From: Sycobia sp. Sy_11
Taxonomy: Eukaryota; Arthropoda; Insecta; Hymenoptera; Epichrysomallidae
Length of the DNA stretch: 64,000 nt
Reading direction: 5' to 3'
Assembly (NCBI GenBank): GCA_018907035.1
Contig: JACCIC010000004.1
Location: forward strand, 711,001 to 775,000
The first letter of the stretch is position 1. Every line of letters starts with the position of its first letter. This document shows, piece after piece, positions 12,861-24,147 of the stretch. A program made the translations under genes and the position numbers. The notes under the pieces are model-generated. The model was not told the origin of the DNA, ran no database searches, and saw nothing but the letters and a program-made list of their open reading frames with translations.

Positions 12861-13488
12861 CGTATCGTTAATTTTTCTAGCTCGATTTTTCGTTATACAA
12901 TAAAAAACATATTTGCATGTTTATCATGAGTATGTTATATTATTAAATGGGTTCACTAAAAATTATGATTCATTTTCCTTTTTAAATCGTAACTATACCT
13001 TAAAAATTAAGGAAGTTACGGCATTTATTTATAACATACTCATGTTTTACAATGTTTACATTACCTTAGTTGATAGACGCTTGCATATTCTTGTTTAAAT
13101 ATTTATTTCAAAAAGTATTTTCAATTTTAATTGCGATTATTTTTATATAGTCATAAGTTAGTTAGCATATTATTTATTAAATAATTACTGTTAGTAATTC
13201 GTATAATAATTAATTGATTAATACAATTTTTAATGATTACAAGCTTCAAATTTATAATTGTTTGAAAACAGTAATTATGTAATATAATTGTTAATAATAA
13301 TAATGTAAAACCAAATAGGTTGTTTATTTATATTAGATTCTTAGATTTTCATTAAACAACTCTTTTGATTACTAATTAACTATAGTAAGAATATTATTAT
13401 AATATTATGATATCGTAATATTATTAATTATCGTTATAAGAAAAACGAGTAAAACAATAATTATTTTATTATTATTAATATAATTATT

Positions 13489-13520
13489 ATACTGTAAGAC
13501 CGATAAGATTATTTATTAAT
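13489..13520 (-). mobile_element. possible fragment of the 22-kb element family
   Basis: ACTGTAAGACCGATAAGATT followed by ATTTATTA closely matches the outer arm of the element at 22.5 kb (plus strand) and the reverse complement of the arm at 24.64 kb. The match is only about 30 bp in AT-rich DNA, so chance is not excluded. A weaker similar word lies near 13.31 kb. Confidence 0.4.
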
Positions 13521-13677
13521 TTAATATCATTTATTACGAATTATTATATTATTTCAATAATATTCCTATTATTTTCCTTTTGGAATTTAATGTAACTTAT
13601 ATGAATATATACTTGTATGCCGATATATACACACATAAGCATATATACCCGTACATACATATACGCGTATATATTAG

Positions 13678-13679
<2 letters not shown>

Positions 13680-13710
<31 letters not shown>
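13680..13710. repeat. (AT)n microsatellite
   Basis: About 15 AT units. Confidence 0.96.
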
Positions 13711-13712
<2 letters not shown>

Positions 13713-13821
13713 TTGTGCGGCGTGCGTCGTATACAAGTGCTTATACATTTTTCCCTTCATATTTGTATACGTTTAGAAGAAAGTAAGAAAAGGAAACGAG
13801 TCAAGGGCTTCTAGCGCGCAC

Positions 13822-13822
<1 letters not shown>

Positions 13823-13862
<40 letters not shown>
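13823..13862. repeat. (TA)n microsatellite
   Basis: About 20 TA units, flanked on both sides by ACG/CGT so that the whole tract is palindromic. Confidence 0.97.
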
Positions 13863-13863
<1 letters not shown>

Positions 13864-14065
13864 GTATTTTTACGACTTGCACATGTGTCCTCACTCGCCC
13901 CGCGCTCTCACTTTTTCTGTAGACGGACTGTGTGTACTACGCAGTTCGTCACAATTCAATGAAAAATATGATTTTGTTCGCTTATTATATTCGCGAGAAA
14001 ATAATCTGTGACTTGTATTTAATAATAAAAAAAATTCAGAGCCAGAAGCTCGTTATTTAAAAATT

Positions 14066-14076
<11 letters not shown>

Positions 14077-14118
<42 letters not shown>
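14077..14118. repeat. (TA)n microsatellite
   Basis: About 21 TA units. Confidence 0.97.
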
Positions 14119-14122
<4 letters not shown>

Positions 14123-14805
14123 AATAAATATAATACTGACCTAAATAATCTAAATAATAACATGATTTTTTCGTTATAATTTAGTATGCTGCTAACAGTA
14201 GTCGTGGTGTTCCATTTTCAACCCGTCACAAGTAGATTAATAATTTTGTGGTTATATCTATGAGTATTCAAGTTTCAGATTCTTGTCAGAAGACGTTATC
14301 AGAAGAACTTTTCTTTTGCTCAACAAAATTGCAAATACAGGCGTACAAAAAATTAATATTAAGGTGGTTTCAGTATAATTCAAATTACCCGAGAATTCTC
14401 TAAAATCAGCCTAAATACTTTATAAAACAGAACAATAGATTCTGGAGAAACAATTAACCGAAGTTGCCGACTAATTTTTGAGAAAAAGCATTTTGAATAT
14501 AGTATCTAATTACATGGTATTGAATATGAAATTTTATATAAAAAATTTTATAATTATTTATTTTAATTATTTTATATAAAATCTGATAGTATAATTGCAT
14601 AATATAAATAATATTACTAAACTTAAAAAAATCCAACTAAATCGGAAATCAATTGAAAAAGTAATTACATAAAATTTTATATATTATTATACTATATATT
14701 TAGAAAAGAAGAAAATTTATTCTTATAGCACATCTATGGCTCAGGAGTAACTTCAGATCTACCGTCAGAAAATAAATTAACACCTATTTATAACAAGGAC
14801 TTGTT

Positions 14806-15007
14806 CGAATTTATAATAAAAATAGATAATTCATTGGTTTATTGGAATATTTAATAAATTTTCTTCGGTTTAATTACCAATTATTTTTATAAAACTATTT
14901 AGTATACGAATTTATAATAAAAATAGATAATTCATTGGTTTATTGGAATATTTAATAAATTTTCTTCGGTTTACTTACCAATTATTTTTATAAAACTATT
15001 TAGTATA
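14806..15007. repeat. 101-bp tandem duplication
   Basis: Copy one is 14806-14906 and copy two 14907-15007. They differ by a single base by eye (TTTAATTACC against TTTACTTACC). The near identity implies a recent duplication or ongoing homogenisation. Immediately after, at about 15001-15050, a shorter degenerate repeat of GAGTATACGTATTRATAT follows. Confidence 0.95.
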
Positions 15008-16217
15008 CGTATTGATATTCATTATTGAGTATACGTATTAATATCTCAAGTATTTTGTATCAGAAGTTTTGTGACTGAATCGGCTGATTAAAAAACACCC
15101 CAATTATTATTTCTAAAAAATATTATTTTCTATAGTAAATTTGTTATAAAATGGTGAAAGTTTGGCGATAAATTAGTATTTTTTGTAAATAATACTTAAA
15201 ATTTTTTTTCTGTCCATAAATTTTTAATACAAATAGTAAATTTTAATATTATATTCCTTTCAGTGTCAGAATATATTTATTCATACTAATTATTAATAAT
15301 TTTAAACTTATTTATTTTTATTATTTGTTGTAATTATTCTCAGTATAAATCTAATGTATTATTTCGTATATTTAATCGATTCTATTTAATTACTAAAAAG
15401 AACTGTGTTCTAACTTGACTTGGCAAAGGTCACCAAGTTAATGTAATACTTATTCTCCAGCTTATATAAAATTTATCGGTAAGCGCAATACAGTATTTTA
15501 TAAGCCCAGCCAACTCTATTTTCCCTGCCGAACTTGTGCAATGAAACCAGGTCATAAATTTTTCTACGTCAATTTCAATTTAACGAGGTATTTTTACATG
15601 CGCGAATTCCATAAGAAAAGGAATGTGTACATGTTATTGTTGGGATTGGGAGCGCGTCGCTAATATATCTAAGAGCGTGGGAAAGGGAAAAACTGGGAGA
15701 CTTTTCGATTTTCGCCCCGTGGAACGACGCCGAGACCAACAAAGGAAAGACGAAAAAAACGAAAGAAGCCCGCAGGCGCGCGGTTGCTGCGTCAATCCAG
15801 CCACTTCCGGTACACGCGTCCTCCGGGCTCAATTATACGAAGTCACCCGCGATAAAACCGCGCGCCCGTTGCGCCGCAGCGCCTCGCGACAAGCCAACGG
15901 AGAAGATGACAGGCGAAGACGTAGGCGGAAAAATGGAAAATAAGAAATAGCGCCCACCCTCACTCCCTCCCTCCGGCTCAGCGAGGAAATTCGCGAAACG
16001 TTCACACGAAGTACAGTCGCCGCCTCCCCTACTTGCGGCCCGGCGTTGCGGAGAGCTCCTTTGAAAAAGCTCGGTCGAAGTTTCACGCGCAGCGATAAAG
16101 CGACCGCAGCCGCGGCGGCAGCGGCGAAGATGCATCTCCTTTCTGCGATATGCCGCGGCCCCCGTGCCAGGTCGACTCATAGCAGGCCAATATCTGGGTG
16201 CGAGGCGGAGTTGAGGT

Positions 16218-16276
16218 GGAGGGGGAGGGGGTTAGCCGGGAGTGGGAGAGAAAGGGGTTGGAAGGGGGTGGGGAGA
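16218..16276 (+). other. G-run cluster (possible quadruplex)
   Basis: Plus strand carries repeated GGG to GGGGG runs separated by short spacers, several of them close enough for a four-stranded fold. Confidence 0.6.
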
Positions 16277-16562
16277 GGAGAAGCGGCGCATAGGAAACAT
16301 CGAGCGCAAGAGAAGAGATACCATTCGGATATCGCCGCGTTTGCGCAGCTTCCTCCTCCCCCTCCTCCTTCTCCCACTGCCCGCGCGCCGCTCGTTCGTT
16401 CTCCCCTCAATGTAGTAGACTCCTGCAGCTCTATTATCTAGGCTCGTTTTAAATCGCGCGCCGTCCGGGAGAGGAGCGCGAGCCTGCCCGCAGATCAACT
16501 TCGAGATCGATTCTCAAGGTTCTTAGCGGTTCTTCCCTCTCCCTCTGGTCGAGTCGAACTCT

Positions 16563-16597
16563 CCCCCCTCGCCCCCTCGCCCCCTCGCCCCCTCCCC
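16563..16597 (-). repeat. 8-bp TCGCCCCC repeat, strong G-quadruplex potential
   Basis: TCGCCCCC recurs at 16569-16576, 16577-16584 and 16585-16592, with a C6 run before and a C4 run after. The minus strand therefore has five G4-G6 runs separated by one to three bases, a textbook quadruplex arrangement; the plus strand has matching i-motif potential. Confidence 0.9.
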
Positions 16598-16684
16598 TCA
16601 TCCGCCGCTCTTCCGACCCCCCTCCCCCTTCGCTACTATGTATCCCCGTGAGTCGTCCTCTGAGGCAAAACGGGAAAGGCCGCG

Positions 16685-16860
16685 AATTCTGATAAACATT
16701 ACGTTTAATCGCTCGTGTTATTATGTAATTTAACTATAATTCCCATATACAATGGATTATCAATCTTGGCTAAGGAGCAGGAATCTAATTACCCGCGAAG
16801 TTGAATTAAATTTACATATACTGACTTGCAAAAAGCTTTTTTCTTGGCAAATTAGCCCCC
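16685..16860. promoter_or_regulatory. enhancer-like patch
   Basis: Complex sequence directly beside a GC-rich block, with several homeodomain-type words (TTTAATCG, TGTAATTTAA, TCTAATTACC, GAATTAAATT) and no simple repeat. The call rests only on motif density. Confidence 0.25.

Positions 16861-16864
<4 letters not shown>

Positions 16865-16919
<55 letters not shown>
16865..16919. repeat. (AT)n microsatellite
   Basis: About 27 AT units. Confidence 0.97.
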
Positions 16920-16921
<2 letters not shown>

Positions 16922-17089
16922 CTCTCGAAACGTTTACTGAAGGAAGCGAAAGATGCGCGGTAGATACTTTTTCCTAAAACTTTGGCCTACACACGCACGC
17001 ATACACGTATCCTCTTATTCGCGGTTACCGCGCAGCCTGGCCTATTTTGCGCGGCGGTAGCCCAGAAACCATCGATGGATCTGTGTAGC

Positions 17090-17345
17090 GCCACAAAGCA
17101 CGCCGGGGAAGAAATCGGCGGCCTCACTAAGGGATTCACTTAGTAATTACAGCGATAAATTCTGCCTTATAGACATTAATTGCGCATGGAGGCCGAATAA
17201 AAAGAGCTCCTAGTGAAATTCAAATCGAGCCAATGTTTGAAAGTCGGGAGGCGGTTAAAGAAGCTGAAACGCTGAATAAGTCAATTGCAATAGCCGCAGA
17301 GGAAGAATGAGAGGAGGCCCTTAAACACCTTTAATCTTTTAATCG
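17090..17345. promoter_or_regulatory. enhancer-like patch
   Basis: Complex, moderate-GC sequence without microsatellites. It contains TTAGTAATTACAG, ACATTAATTGCGC, TTTAATCTTTTAATCGC and GCCAATG words. Homeodomain cores recur, which is typical of insect developmental enhancers. No conservation evidence is available here. Confidence 0.25.
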
Positions 17346-17447
17346 CATTGGACGCGAAAGTATACGAAAGACCAAGAGGCGTTGATTACACGTGTACGGG
17401 TATATACAATCGGTAAAAGAGAGGAAAAATATTAATTTGTCATTGTG

Positions 17448-17490
17448 TTGTGTGTGTGCGTGTGTGCGTGCGTGCGTGCGCGCGCGTATG
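17448..17490. repeat. TG/CG alternating tract
   Basis: Imperfect TG, TGCG and CG units with Z-DNA-type alternation. Confidence 0.85.
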
Positions 17491-18656
17491 TGTATACATA
17501 CGTATAATGGGCATAATGTACGCGGATCAATAAGTATATGTACCCGGGAGAAAAAGTCTCGCGATAGGAGGGGAGAGGGAGGGTAAAAGAGCAGCGAAGG
17601 TAAAAGAGCGCCAGAGTGGGAGGGTGGGGAGGGTGGAAGGAGGACGAAGGGGAGAAGGAAGAGAAGCGCAATGTAGCAGGTAGTATCGTATCAGGGAATT
17701 GCAATCGGCGTCCGCCTTGTCGGCAACTCCCCAACGAGAGGGCACATCATCCAGGAATATCCGACATTTATCTAGGCTCAAGGGCTCGTGACGAACGTTA
17801 TAATACAAAGGATCGTAAAACGAGACTTGTCCCTGGCTTTTTATTCGTCGATCCTTTTTGCTCCCTTTGCTTTTCTATATATACCCGTATTATACCTTCC
17901 TCCTTTCTTCAATTTTTCCTTACCCAGCTCTTTGCGTGTTAACATTGTACCGATTCGATAGTAATTACGGGAATTTCGATATGTATTAAATAATTGCTAT
18001 CTTCCTTATATAGACTTAATTCTTTTCTCAGTTAAGTTTCTCAACTCGACTTCAACTCCATAGGTATATTATCTTTGTTGACGTGGCCTTGTGCCTTTGC
18101 TCATGTAAAAAGTGCTTTCGTCATTTTACATTTTTACTTAATTACTTCTTTCTTCATTAGATTCATGCGATTATTTTATTCCCTTCTTATCTAATATCTA
18201 TTCATCAAACGTTGAAGCCTGATGAATAAAACAAAAATTTTGTATTTAATTTGCATACATAATAGTTGGATGGACATTCAACACGCATTAAATTTAGCTA
18301 CAGCTATACATAACCAAATTTTCTACATATTTTTATAAAAAGCGTATATTCATAAAAATAAATGAAGCATTATTCATATAGTTTTACTTATTCTTTATAA
18401 ACGCAAAGGAGCTCCTTTGAACTAATATGAAAAAAAATTGATCTGCAGTTATTCGACTCCATTCGCAAACGAAAGTTCGTCGGCGTTAACAATTTTGAAG
18501 ATCTCCCGCGATCTCACGAGGCTCAAGTTCTCATCCCTTGATTTTATCTATACGTGCCGCGCGACCTTTACCTTTTTCTCGTTCTAATCCTGAAGATTAT
18601 TTTCTCTTTTATTTAACTCCCGCGGCCTATTGCGTCGCGCTGATTAACGAGGATAG

Positions 18657-18658
<2 letters not shown>

Positions 18659-18704
<46 letters not shown>

Positions 18705-18712
18705 GCACGCAC
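18659..18712. repeat. compound (AC)n-(GC)n microsatellite
   Basis: About 16 AC units (18659-18690) join directly to about eight GC units (18691-18706) and a short CACGCAC tail. Confidence 0.96.
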
Positions 18713-18850
18713 ATTGTAAAGAAGCAAAAACCCGTTACCTAATAAAACCAATAAAACCATCGTGCATATTTCTCTAGACGCCTTCAAGGTATATATAACA
18801 TATACGTGTTTCACACTTGTGCCGCAGTGTGACAGAAGAATTATATATAT

Positions 18851-18925
18851 CTACACACATGCATGCATGCACACACGCACGCTTGGACGCACGCACGCAC
18901 ACAATATATGTACACACATATACAT
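18851..18925. repeat. ACAC/GCATGC/ACGC alternating tract
   Basis: Imperfect alternation of purines and pyrimidines made of CA, CATG and ACGC words. Confidence 0.8.
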
Positions 18926-19238
18926 AACGTAATCCGAAACTAATCTCGCTCAATGTTCTAGTTATGTAAAGAGTTAATCCACCTTGCCGTATAAAAAAGT
19001 ACCCGCGCAAAGGCGCTGCAAATCCATCTAGAAATATAGCAGCAGCAGCAGCAACAGCAGCTCTCGATGTTGATGGCTGCCCATAATATACTACTTGCTC
19101 GAGTGGGTAGTATGCGCATATATATCTATAGCAATATAATCGATTACAATCAGGCAGCGAGCATTGTTACCGCAATCCCCTCTCTCTTCCTCACCAATGC
19201 ACCCACCGGGCGAAAATGACGAGCGCGCTTTGTCCGAC

Positions 19239-19267
19239 TCTCGGAGTCGCGCCCGCACTGGACCGAT

Positions 19268-19343
<76 letters not shown>

Positions 19344-19368
19344 CGGTCCAGGAGGGCCCGCTCCGAGA
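19239..19368. repeat. 130-bp hairpin with a TA-tract core
   Basis: CTGGACCGATT (19258-19268) and its exact reverse complement AATCGGTCCAG (19341-19351) flank a TA tract with one C interruption. Outside them TCTCGGAG (19239-19246) pairs with CTCCGAGA (19361-19368), and a 4-bp GCCC/GGGC pairing lies between. Together with the self-complementary TA core the arms approach 60 bp. Origin could be an inverted duplication, a miniature element or an RNA hairpin gene. Confidence 0.9.
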
Positions 19369-19752
19369 AAGGAAGACGTCACGGCACGTCAGCCGCGCTC
19401 CCGCGAGGCCCGTCGGTCCGCGAGTCGCGCGCGCGCGGCCGCTTTTCCCATTCACTTTTAATCTGCGCGCCGCGGTACAGAGCCCTCTACACCTATATAG
19501 ATACCGGAAGACTATATCTGCAGCTCTGCTCTCAGCCCTCCCTCCCCTGCCGTCTCCCTCCATTGATACCCGAGCGCGCGCGCGCACATGTGTATATACG
19601 TCCCTCTCCACTTGTTTCCGCGCTCGAGTGCCCATCCCCCGCCCCGCGCCACTGCCCCGGTACAGTCGCGCGCACTGTTCGTGGCCGTTACTGAGGCTGC
19701 TTCTTATTCTGCCTTTTCTTGTTTCTTATCACGGGGGAAGAGCGCAGTTCAC

Positions 19753-19754
<2 letters not shown>

Positions 19755-19805
<51 letters not shown>
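19755..19805. repeat. (TA)n microsatellite
   Basis: About 25 TA units. Confidence 0.97.
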
Positions 19806-19807
<2 letters not shown>

Positions 19808-19960
19808 TTCTTCTGCCTTTATTCGAGCTTTTTCGTCGCGTCATCGTTCATTCGACGGCCTTCGGGAGGCTCTGTGTATATACACTCGGGCGGAATTCGT
19901 TGGTTCTGCTCCGGTGTTACTTACGCCCCCCCCCCGCCTAGCCATATAAGAGAGGTCTTA

Positions 19961-21390
19961 AATCAAACATTCTCGCTAAATAACCGCGACCATCTCTAAA
20001 CTAGTAGGCTTTTCACCTTGATTATAGAACACTGTAATGTATTATTATTATGGTCGTATAATTCAATTAACTACGTTTGGGTGTATTAAAACAATTTTCT
20101 CTCCTTGATTAATATTGTTAAATATGTAATAAATTGTTCTTGATAATTTTTTAATTTTTTTAGTCATGTTAATGTAATTGTACTGAAGCAGTGTAGAAAA
20201 TATATGTATAAATATTGGCGAAATCAATACGTTCATGTGAGCGTTTTTTCGAAAGATTGTTATTTACGTACTTAATTGCCTAGTTCATTATTATAGATGA
20301 AGTATAACTCTCGTAATAACAGATACAGCTAGACTGACTGTATGGCAAACAAGATGTAGGAACCCATGCAATAACTTGTTGATACCAAAACGAATTACTA
20401 AATTGTATAATCTCAAACTTATATGTTTATATTGTCATGAATATTTCATGATGTGACAATTTTAATATCGATAAATAAGAAAACTCTGAAGAAATTACGA
20501 ACTTTTATATTTTAAAAATAAAAAGTGAAAGATAATTTTTTAAAAGAATGTAATAATTTAAAACGTAAATATGGGCGAAATTCATTTACATATTATTTCC
20601 GCCCAACATTTAATTTCTGAAACAATTAGAATTAAAAGATTTGTGTTTTGAGGGATTGAGGGGTGGGGCGAAAAAAATACAGATACGGAACAAATTAAAA
20701 TGATACATTAAGAAATTAATCATATTTTTCCATTCTTGCAACAATTCCTATTTGACTTCCTTCTTCTATATATCGTTTTCAGCCTATTTTTCAACATCAA
20801 TGTATGCAATAAAATTATTATTTTTCATCTCTATCGTTTTGTTTTCCTTACATTTTCTATTCTATTGAAATTCAATGTGTTTCACAACTCCTCGTCTAAT
20901 TCTTTCAGTTCAATATCATGGAACTATATGAGACTGGCCAAGCACTTTGTCACTGCTTAAGAATACCCATATTTGGGACATTTATTAATTGACTAGACCT
21001 CGGAAGTGTTAGCTATGTTTTGAAGTTCAAAGATTTTAACGTTTCAACGTTGAAATGTTTTCACAAACGTTCATCATGAAGGTATCACTGTTTCGTCAAA
21101 GACGAGAAAAATACACTAGCGACATCTTTGAAAACAAACAGAATCTTAATTCATCATTCATATAAAGGTGGCACTCTAAATCTGCAATAAGTTACCACAT
21201 TTTTTACATTTATATTGTCTATATATATATATATATTCTAAATTCAATTTTTACAAAAATTTTACTGATTTATATGGGCTCGTTCTTCTAGCTTATTCTA
21301 GCAAAAAAGAAAATAATATTTTTCTCTTAATCTTAAATATATTAATATCTCCGAAAAGTATATAGAAACAATACTTTATAGGTACTATAG
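19961..21390. other. AT-rich non-coding DNA
   Basis: No exon or RNA gene recognised. A 14-bp palindrome TTTCAACGTTGAAA occurs near 21.04 kb, and a small GGGCGAAAT/ATTTCCGCCC stem near 20.57-20.60 kb. Confidence 0.65.
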
Positions 21391-22030
21391 CGATCTCGAG
21401 CCCTCCATGTGTCGATGGAGAAAAAAGCGTCGAATATGTTTATCAAGAATTTCCTTTGAACCTGTTATCCATTTCAAAATAATTCGATGCGAGAGGAAGG
21501 CCAGGAAACGAAATGCCCCACTAACGCCATTATTCGAATGGCATGCCAAAGAGGGCTGCTCGCGCGCGCACGCAACTATTCAGGAGGCGTGGAAGGGGAG
21601 AAGGAGGTGAGGGGGTGACGATCCCCCAGACACCTCGGCAATCACCCGGTAAGAATTCGTTTATTTGTCGAATGACAGTACGTTTATTCACGTTTATACG
21701 CCTAGGGAGGCGGTGATGGTGGAGCGTTGTTTTTTTTTTCAAATAGCTCGAGCACATTAAAGAAAATCACGGTAGGCGATCAGTGCTCGGTCATGACGCA
21801 CGAGAATTCCCATTTTTTCGAGCTTAATCCTTTAACTTCTGCCCGAGCCGAGAGCTCGCGTCGAGGACTTCTTTTCTTCTCGGCTACTCTTTCATCGATT
21901 GATTTAATAACGCATTATTCTCCCTTTGAGCCTCGCTTCGATTCCTCCTACCTTAATAGCACAATCAACTTTGCAAATAATTATTACCGAGTTACACGCG
22001 CAAAGACGGGAAATTCGATTTAACTCTTGA
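21391..22030. other. moderate-GC non-coding block
   Basis: CpG-containing mixed sequence with purine-rich runs near 21.59 kb. Frames of at most 98 codons, none protein-like. Confidence 0.55.
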
Positions 22031-22142
22031 AGCAGTGGCATTTTTCAATTATAATTTACGTACCTTCACAGGACGATACTGTTTGTTTATATATGATTGT
22101 TAAAAATTAAAAATTGTACTTATATCGACTGTTGTAAATTAA

Positions 22143-22550
22143 ATTAATAAATCTTTTAATAGTCTTACTGTCTTTATACAATCATATATTATGATAATAT
22201 AATGACAATCAGACTGACGTTGTTTATACTGACCTCTGTAGAATTCGAAATGTAACTATTACTAAAAGATCAAATGAAAATAAACTATATTCTATGTTAG
22301 TGAAGGACAACCTGACTGCCCCACCATCTGAAATTTAAATGTTCCTTTCTTGTCCGACGTTTCGAACCGTTCCGGTTCATCTTTAAGGCTTAAGCCGATC
22401 AGTTTTTATTTAAATTACTTTGATTTGTAGTAATAATTTCTATTTCAGATTCTTCTGGCGTGATTATAAACAAGGACATTCAGATTGTCATTATATGAGT
22501 CTAATATATTATTGTATAAAGACTGTAAGATTGATAAAAATATTTATTAT
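22143..22550. mobile_element. small interspersed element with inverted arms (copy A)
   Basis: The left arm (about 22143-22209) matches the reverse complement of the right arm (about 22483-22550) at roughly 80 percent by eye. Shared words include CTTTATACAAT and ATAATGACAATC. Between them is a unique core shared with copy B at 24.8 kb: GTTAGTGAAGGACAACCTGA followed by CTGCCCCACCA, then TTGTCCGACGTTTCG. On the minus strand the core end reads GATGA, a stem ACCG/CGGTT, then CGAAACGTC. Such an ending recalls the hammerhead-bearing terminal repeats of Penelope-like retroelements (established for that family), but the CUGAUGA box is not intact. No coding part is present. Confidence 0.65.
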
Positions 22551-22687
22551 TTTATATATGATTGTTTCTAGTTCATTATTCTCAATGCTCTTTGTGCAAC
22601 GCCTTATTTGGTTATTGGTTATCATTACTATAGAATCAGGATCATCTTGTACATTCAAATAAAACTTTATAATACTTTTATATTTGA

Positions 22688-22689
<2 letters not shown>

Positions 22690-22750
<61 letters not shown>
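22690..22750. repeat. (GT)n microsatellite
   Basis: About 30 uninterrupted GT units. Confidence 0.97.
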
Positions 22751-22756
<6 letters not shown>

Positions 22757-23306
22757 TCTTCTATCGTCACTTTAATTATAATTGAACAGATTGATATTAC
22801 CATCCCCCTATTATCATTTGCTACTATTCCAAATAACTCGTTATCCAGTTTAAATATTCTGGCAATTCCGCAAGTTAAATTACTATTTCTAAAATACTTT
22901 TTTTGAATTAAAGTAGAATTATTTAATTATTGATTGCACGAGACAATTTTTTTATTATTAATATTTTTAATTTATAATTAGTTCAACTATTACATATAAG
23001 TGCTATATTAGTAATATTTAGTAAATTTTGTCTGCCTCATATTACACGTTTAATTATCAATTTATATGGACTATATTAAAATTTCACTTATTAAAAGTTG
23101 ACTAGCTTAACAATGTGAGTTTTCTGCATGACAAACGCAAATTCGAGATATCCAAATAATTCTGCATAACGGCTAATACTGTAATTGAAAAGAAGAAACA
23201 GATAGGGAATGACTCTAGAAATGTGACTGCCATCCCTGGTTTTGTAACGGGAAATAATGATGAGCAGGGTGTGTTAAGAGAATAGTGAAGGAGAAGAGAG
23301 CGAGAG

Positions 23307-23309
<3 letters not shown>

Positions 23310-23360
<51 letters not shown>
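23310..23360. repeat. (GA)n microsatellite
   Basis: About 25 GA units preceded by imperfect GA repeats. Confidence 0.97.
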
Positions 23361-23363
<3 letters not shown>

Positions 23364-24090
23364 CAGTCTTAAACGCGATGTCCCTATATACGCAGTCATA
23401 GAAAAGACAGCTATATAACTGCGGTGCCTCAAAAAAAAGGTGTGTCGTTACCGGTCGATTTGTCTTGCTCACGTATTGCCAGTGGGTCCCTCTCTCCTCC
23501 CGTTCCTCGTCACCCGTCAATCTGTGCCAGAATCTACAATACAGGGAGTCGTTAAGGCACTTTTACCTCTTATTTTTACACTGTCACGGTTGTGGAAGAT
23601 CCGCTTTACTATACTATATAGTTTCGTTTACAAGTTTTGCCATTTTTAGCCATTTCCAGGTGAAAAGTATTCGAAAATATGGATTCTTCCATATATTAAA
23701 AATAATTTTCGAATTGATATCTTTAACAGGATAAAATTTCTATTTTAATTCAAATCTTATTGTTTTTTTTCATTATAATTTATGTTTCATCAATCGCGAT
23801 AAAAACACACGTGACAGATATATATTAAATAAAATAATATACAATATACAATCTACACACCCCGCATAAATATAATTACTTTTCATTGTCTGCTAGTTTT
23901 CTATTAAGTAAATATATATTATATTAGATTAAGACTTATGATAGCAGCGGGGCGAAGAGAAGCTTTTTTACACAAGAAGATGCTGGTAATTGTTTTTAAT
24001 CGCCTTTGAATGAGATTTATCGCTTGGCTTGTATAGACGTGAGTAAAACGTTTGCGCAAATTCCCTGGCATGGTGCAAGTCTTTTTATTT

Positions 24091-24092
<2 letters not shown>

Positions 24093-24145
<53 letters not shown>
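24093..24145. repeat. (TG)n microsatellite
   Basis: About 26 TG units. A CA/CGCA tract of opposite polarity follows at about 24241-24280. Confidence 0.97.

Positions 24146-24147
<2 letters not shown>

Larger units (their letters stand above)
12861..15520. other. very AT-rich non-coding DNA
   Basis: The most AT-rich long stretch of the window, with many ATT/AAT trinucleotide words. Frames are short and stop-limited. It contains TA tracts, a fragment related to the 22-kb element and a 101-bp duplication, listed separately. Confidence 0.7.
15521..16680. other. GC-rich CpG-containing block
   Basis: High GC with frequent CpG and purine or pyrimidine runs. Frames of up to 131 codons overlap on both strands and are Arg/Ala/Ser/Pro-rich, which is what GC-rich non-coding DNA gives. 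It could be a promoter-type island or a 5' untranslated exon; no start site can be fixed. Confidence 0.55.
17400..19020. other. mixed non-coding DNA
   Basis: Purine-rich at 17.55-17.67 kb, then AT-rich, then CA/CG/TG repeats from 18.65 kb. Frames here come from repeats or are short. No gene recognised. Confidence 0.6.
19021..19960. other. GC-rich block with TA tracts
   Basis: GC- and CpG-rich, with a CAG run at 19039-19061 and a C10 run at 19926-19935. Frames of up to 176 codons run straight through TA tracts on both strands and are not accepted. Confidence 0.6.

Noticed and set aside
18841..18925. Repeats with regular spacing that might suggest a CRISPR or satellite array
   Set aside because: Units are 2-8 bases of CA, CG and CATG words without spacers; it is simple sequence in a eukaryotic genome.
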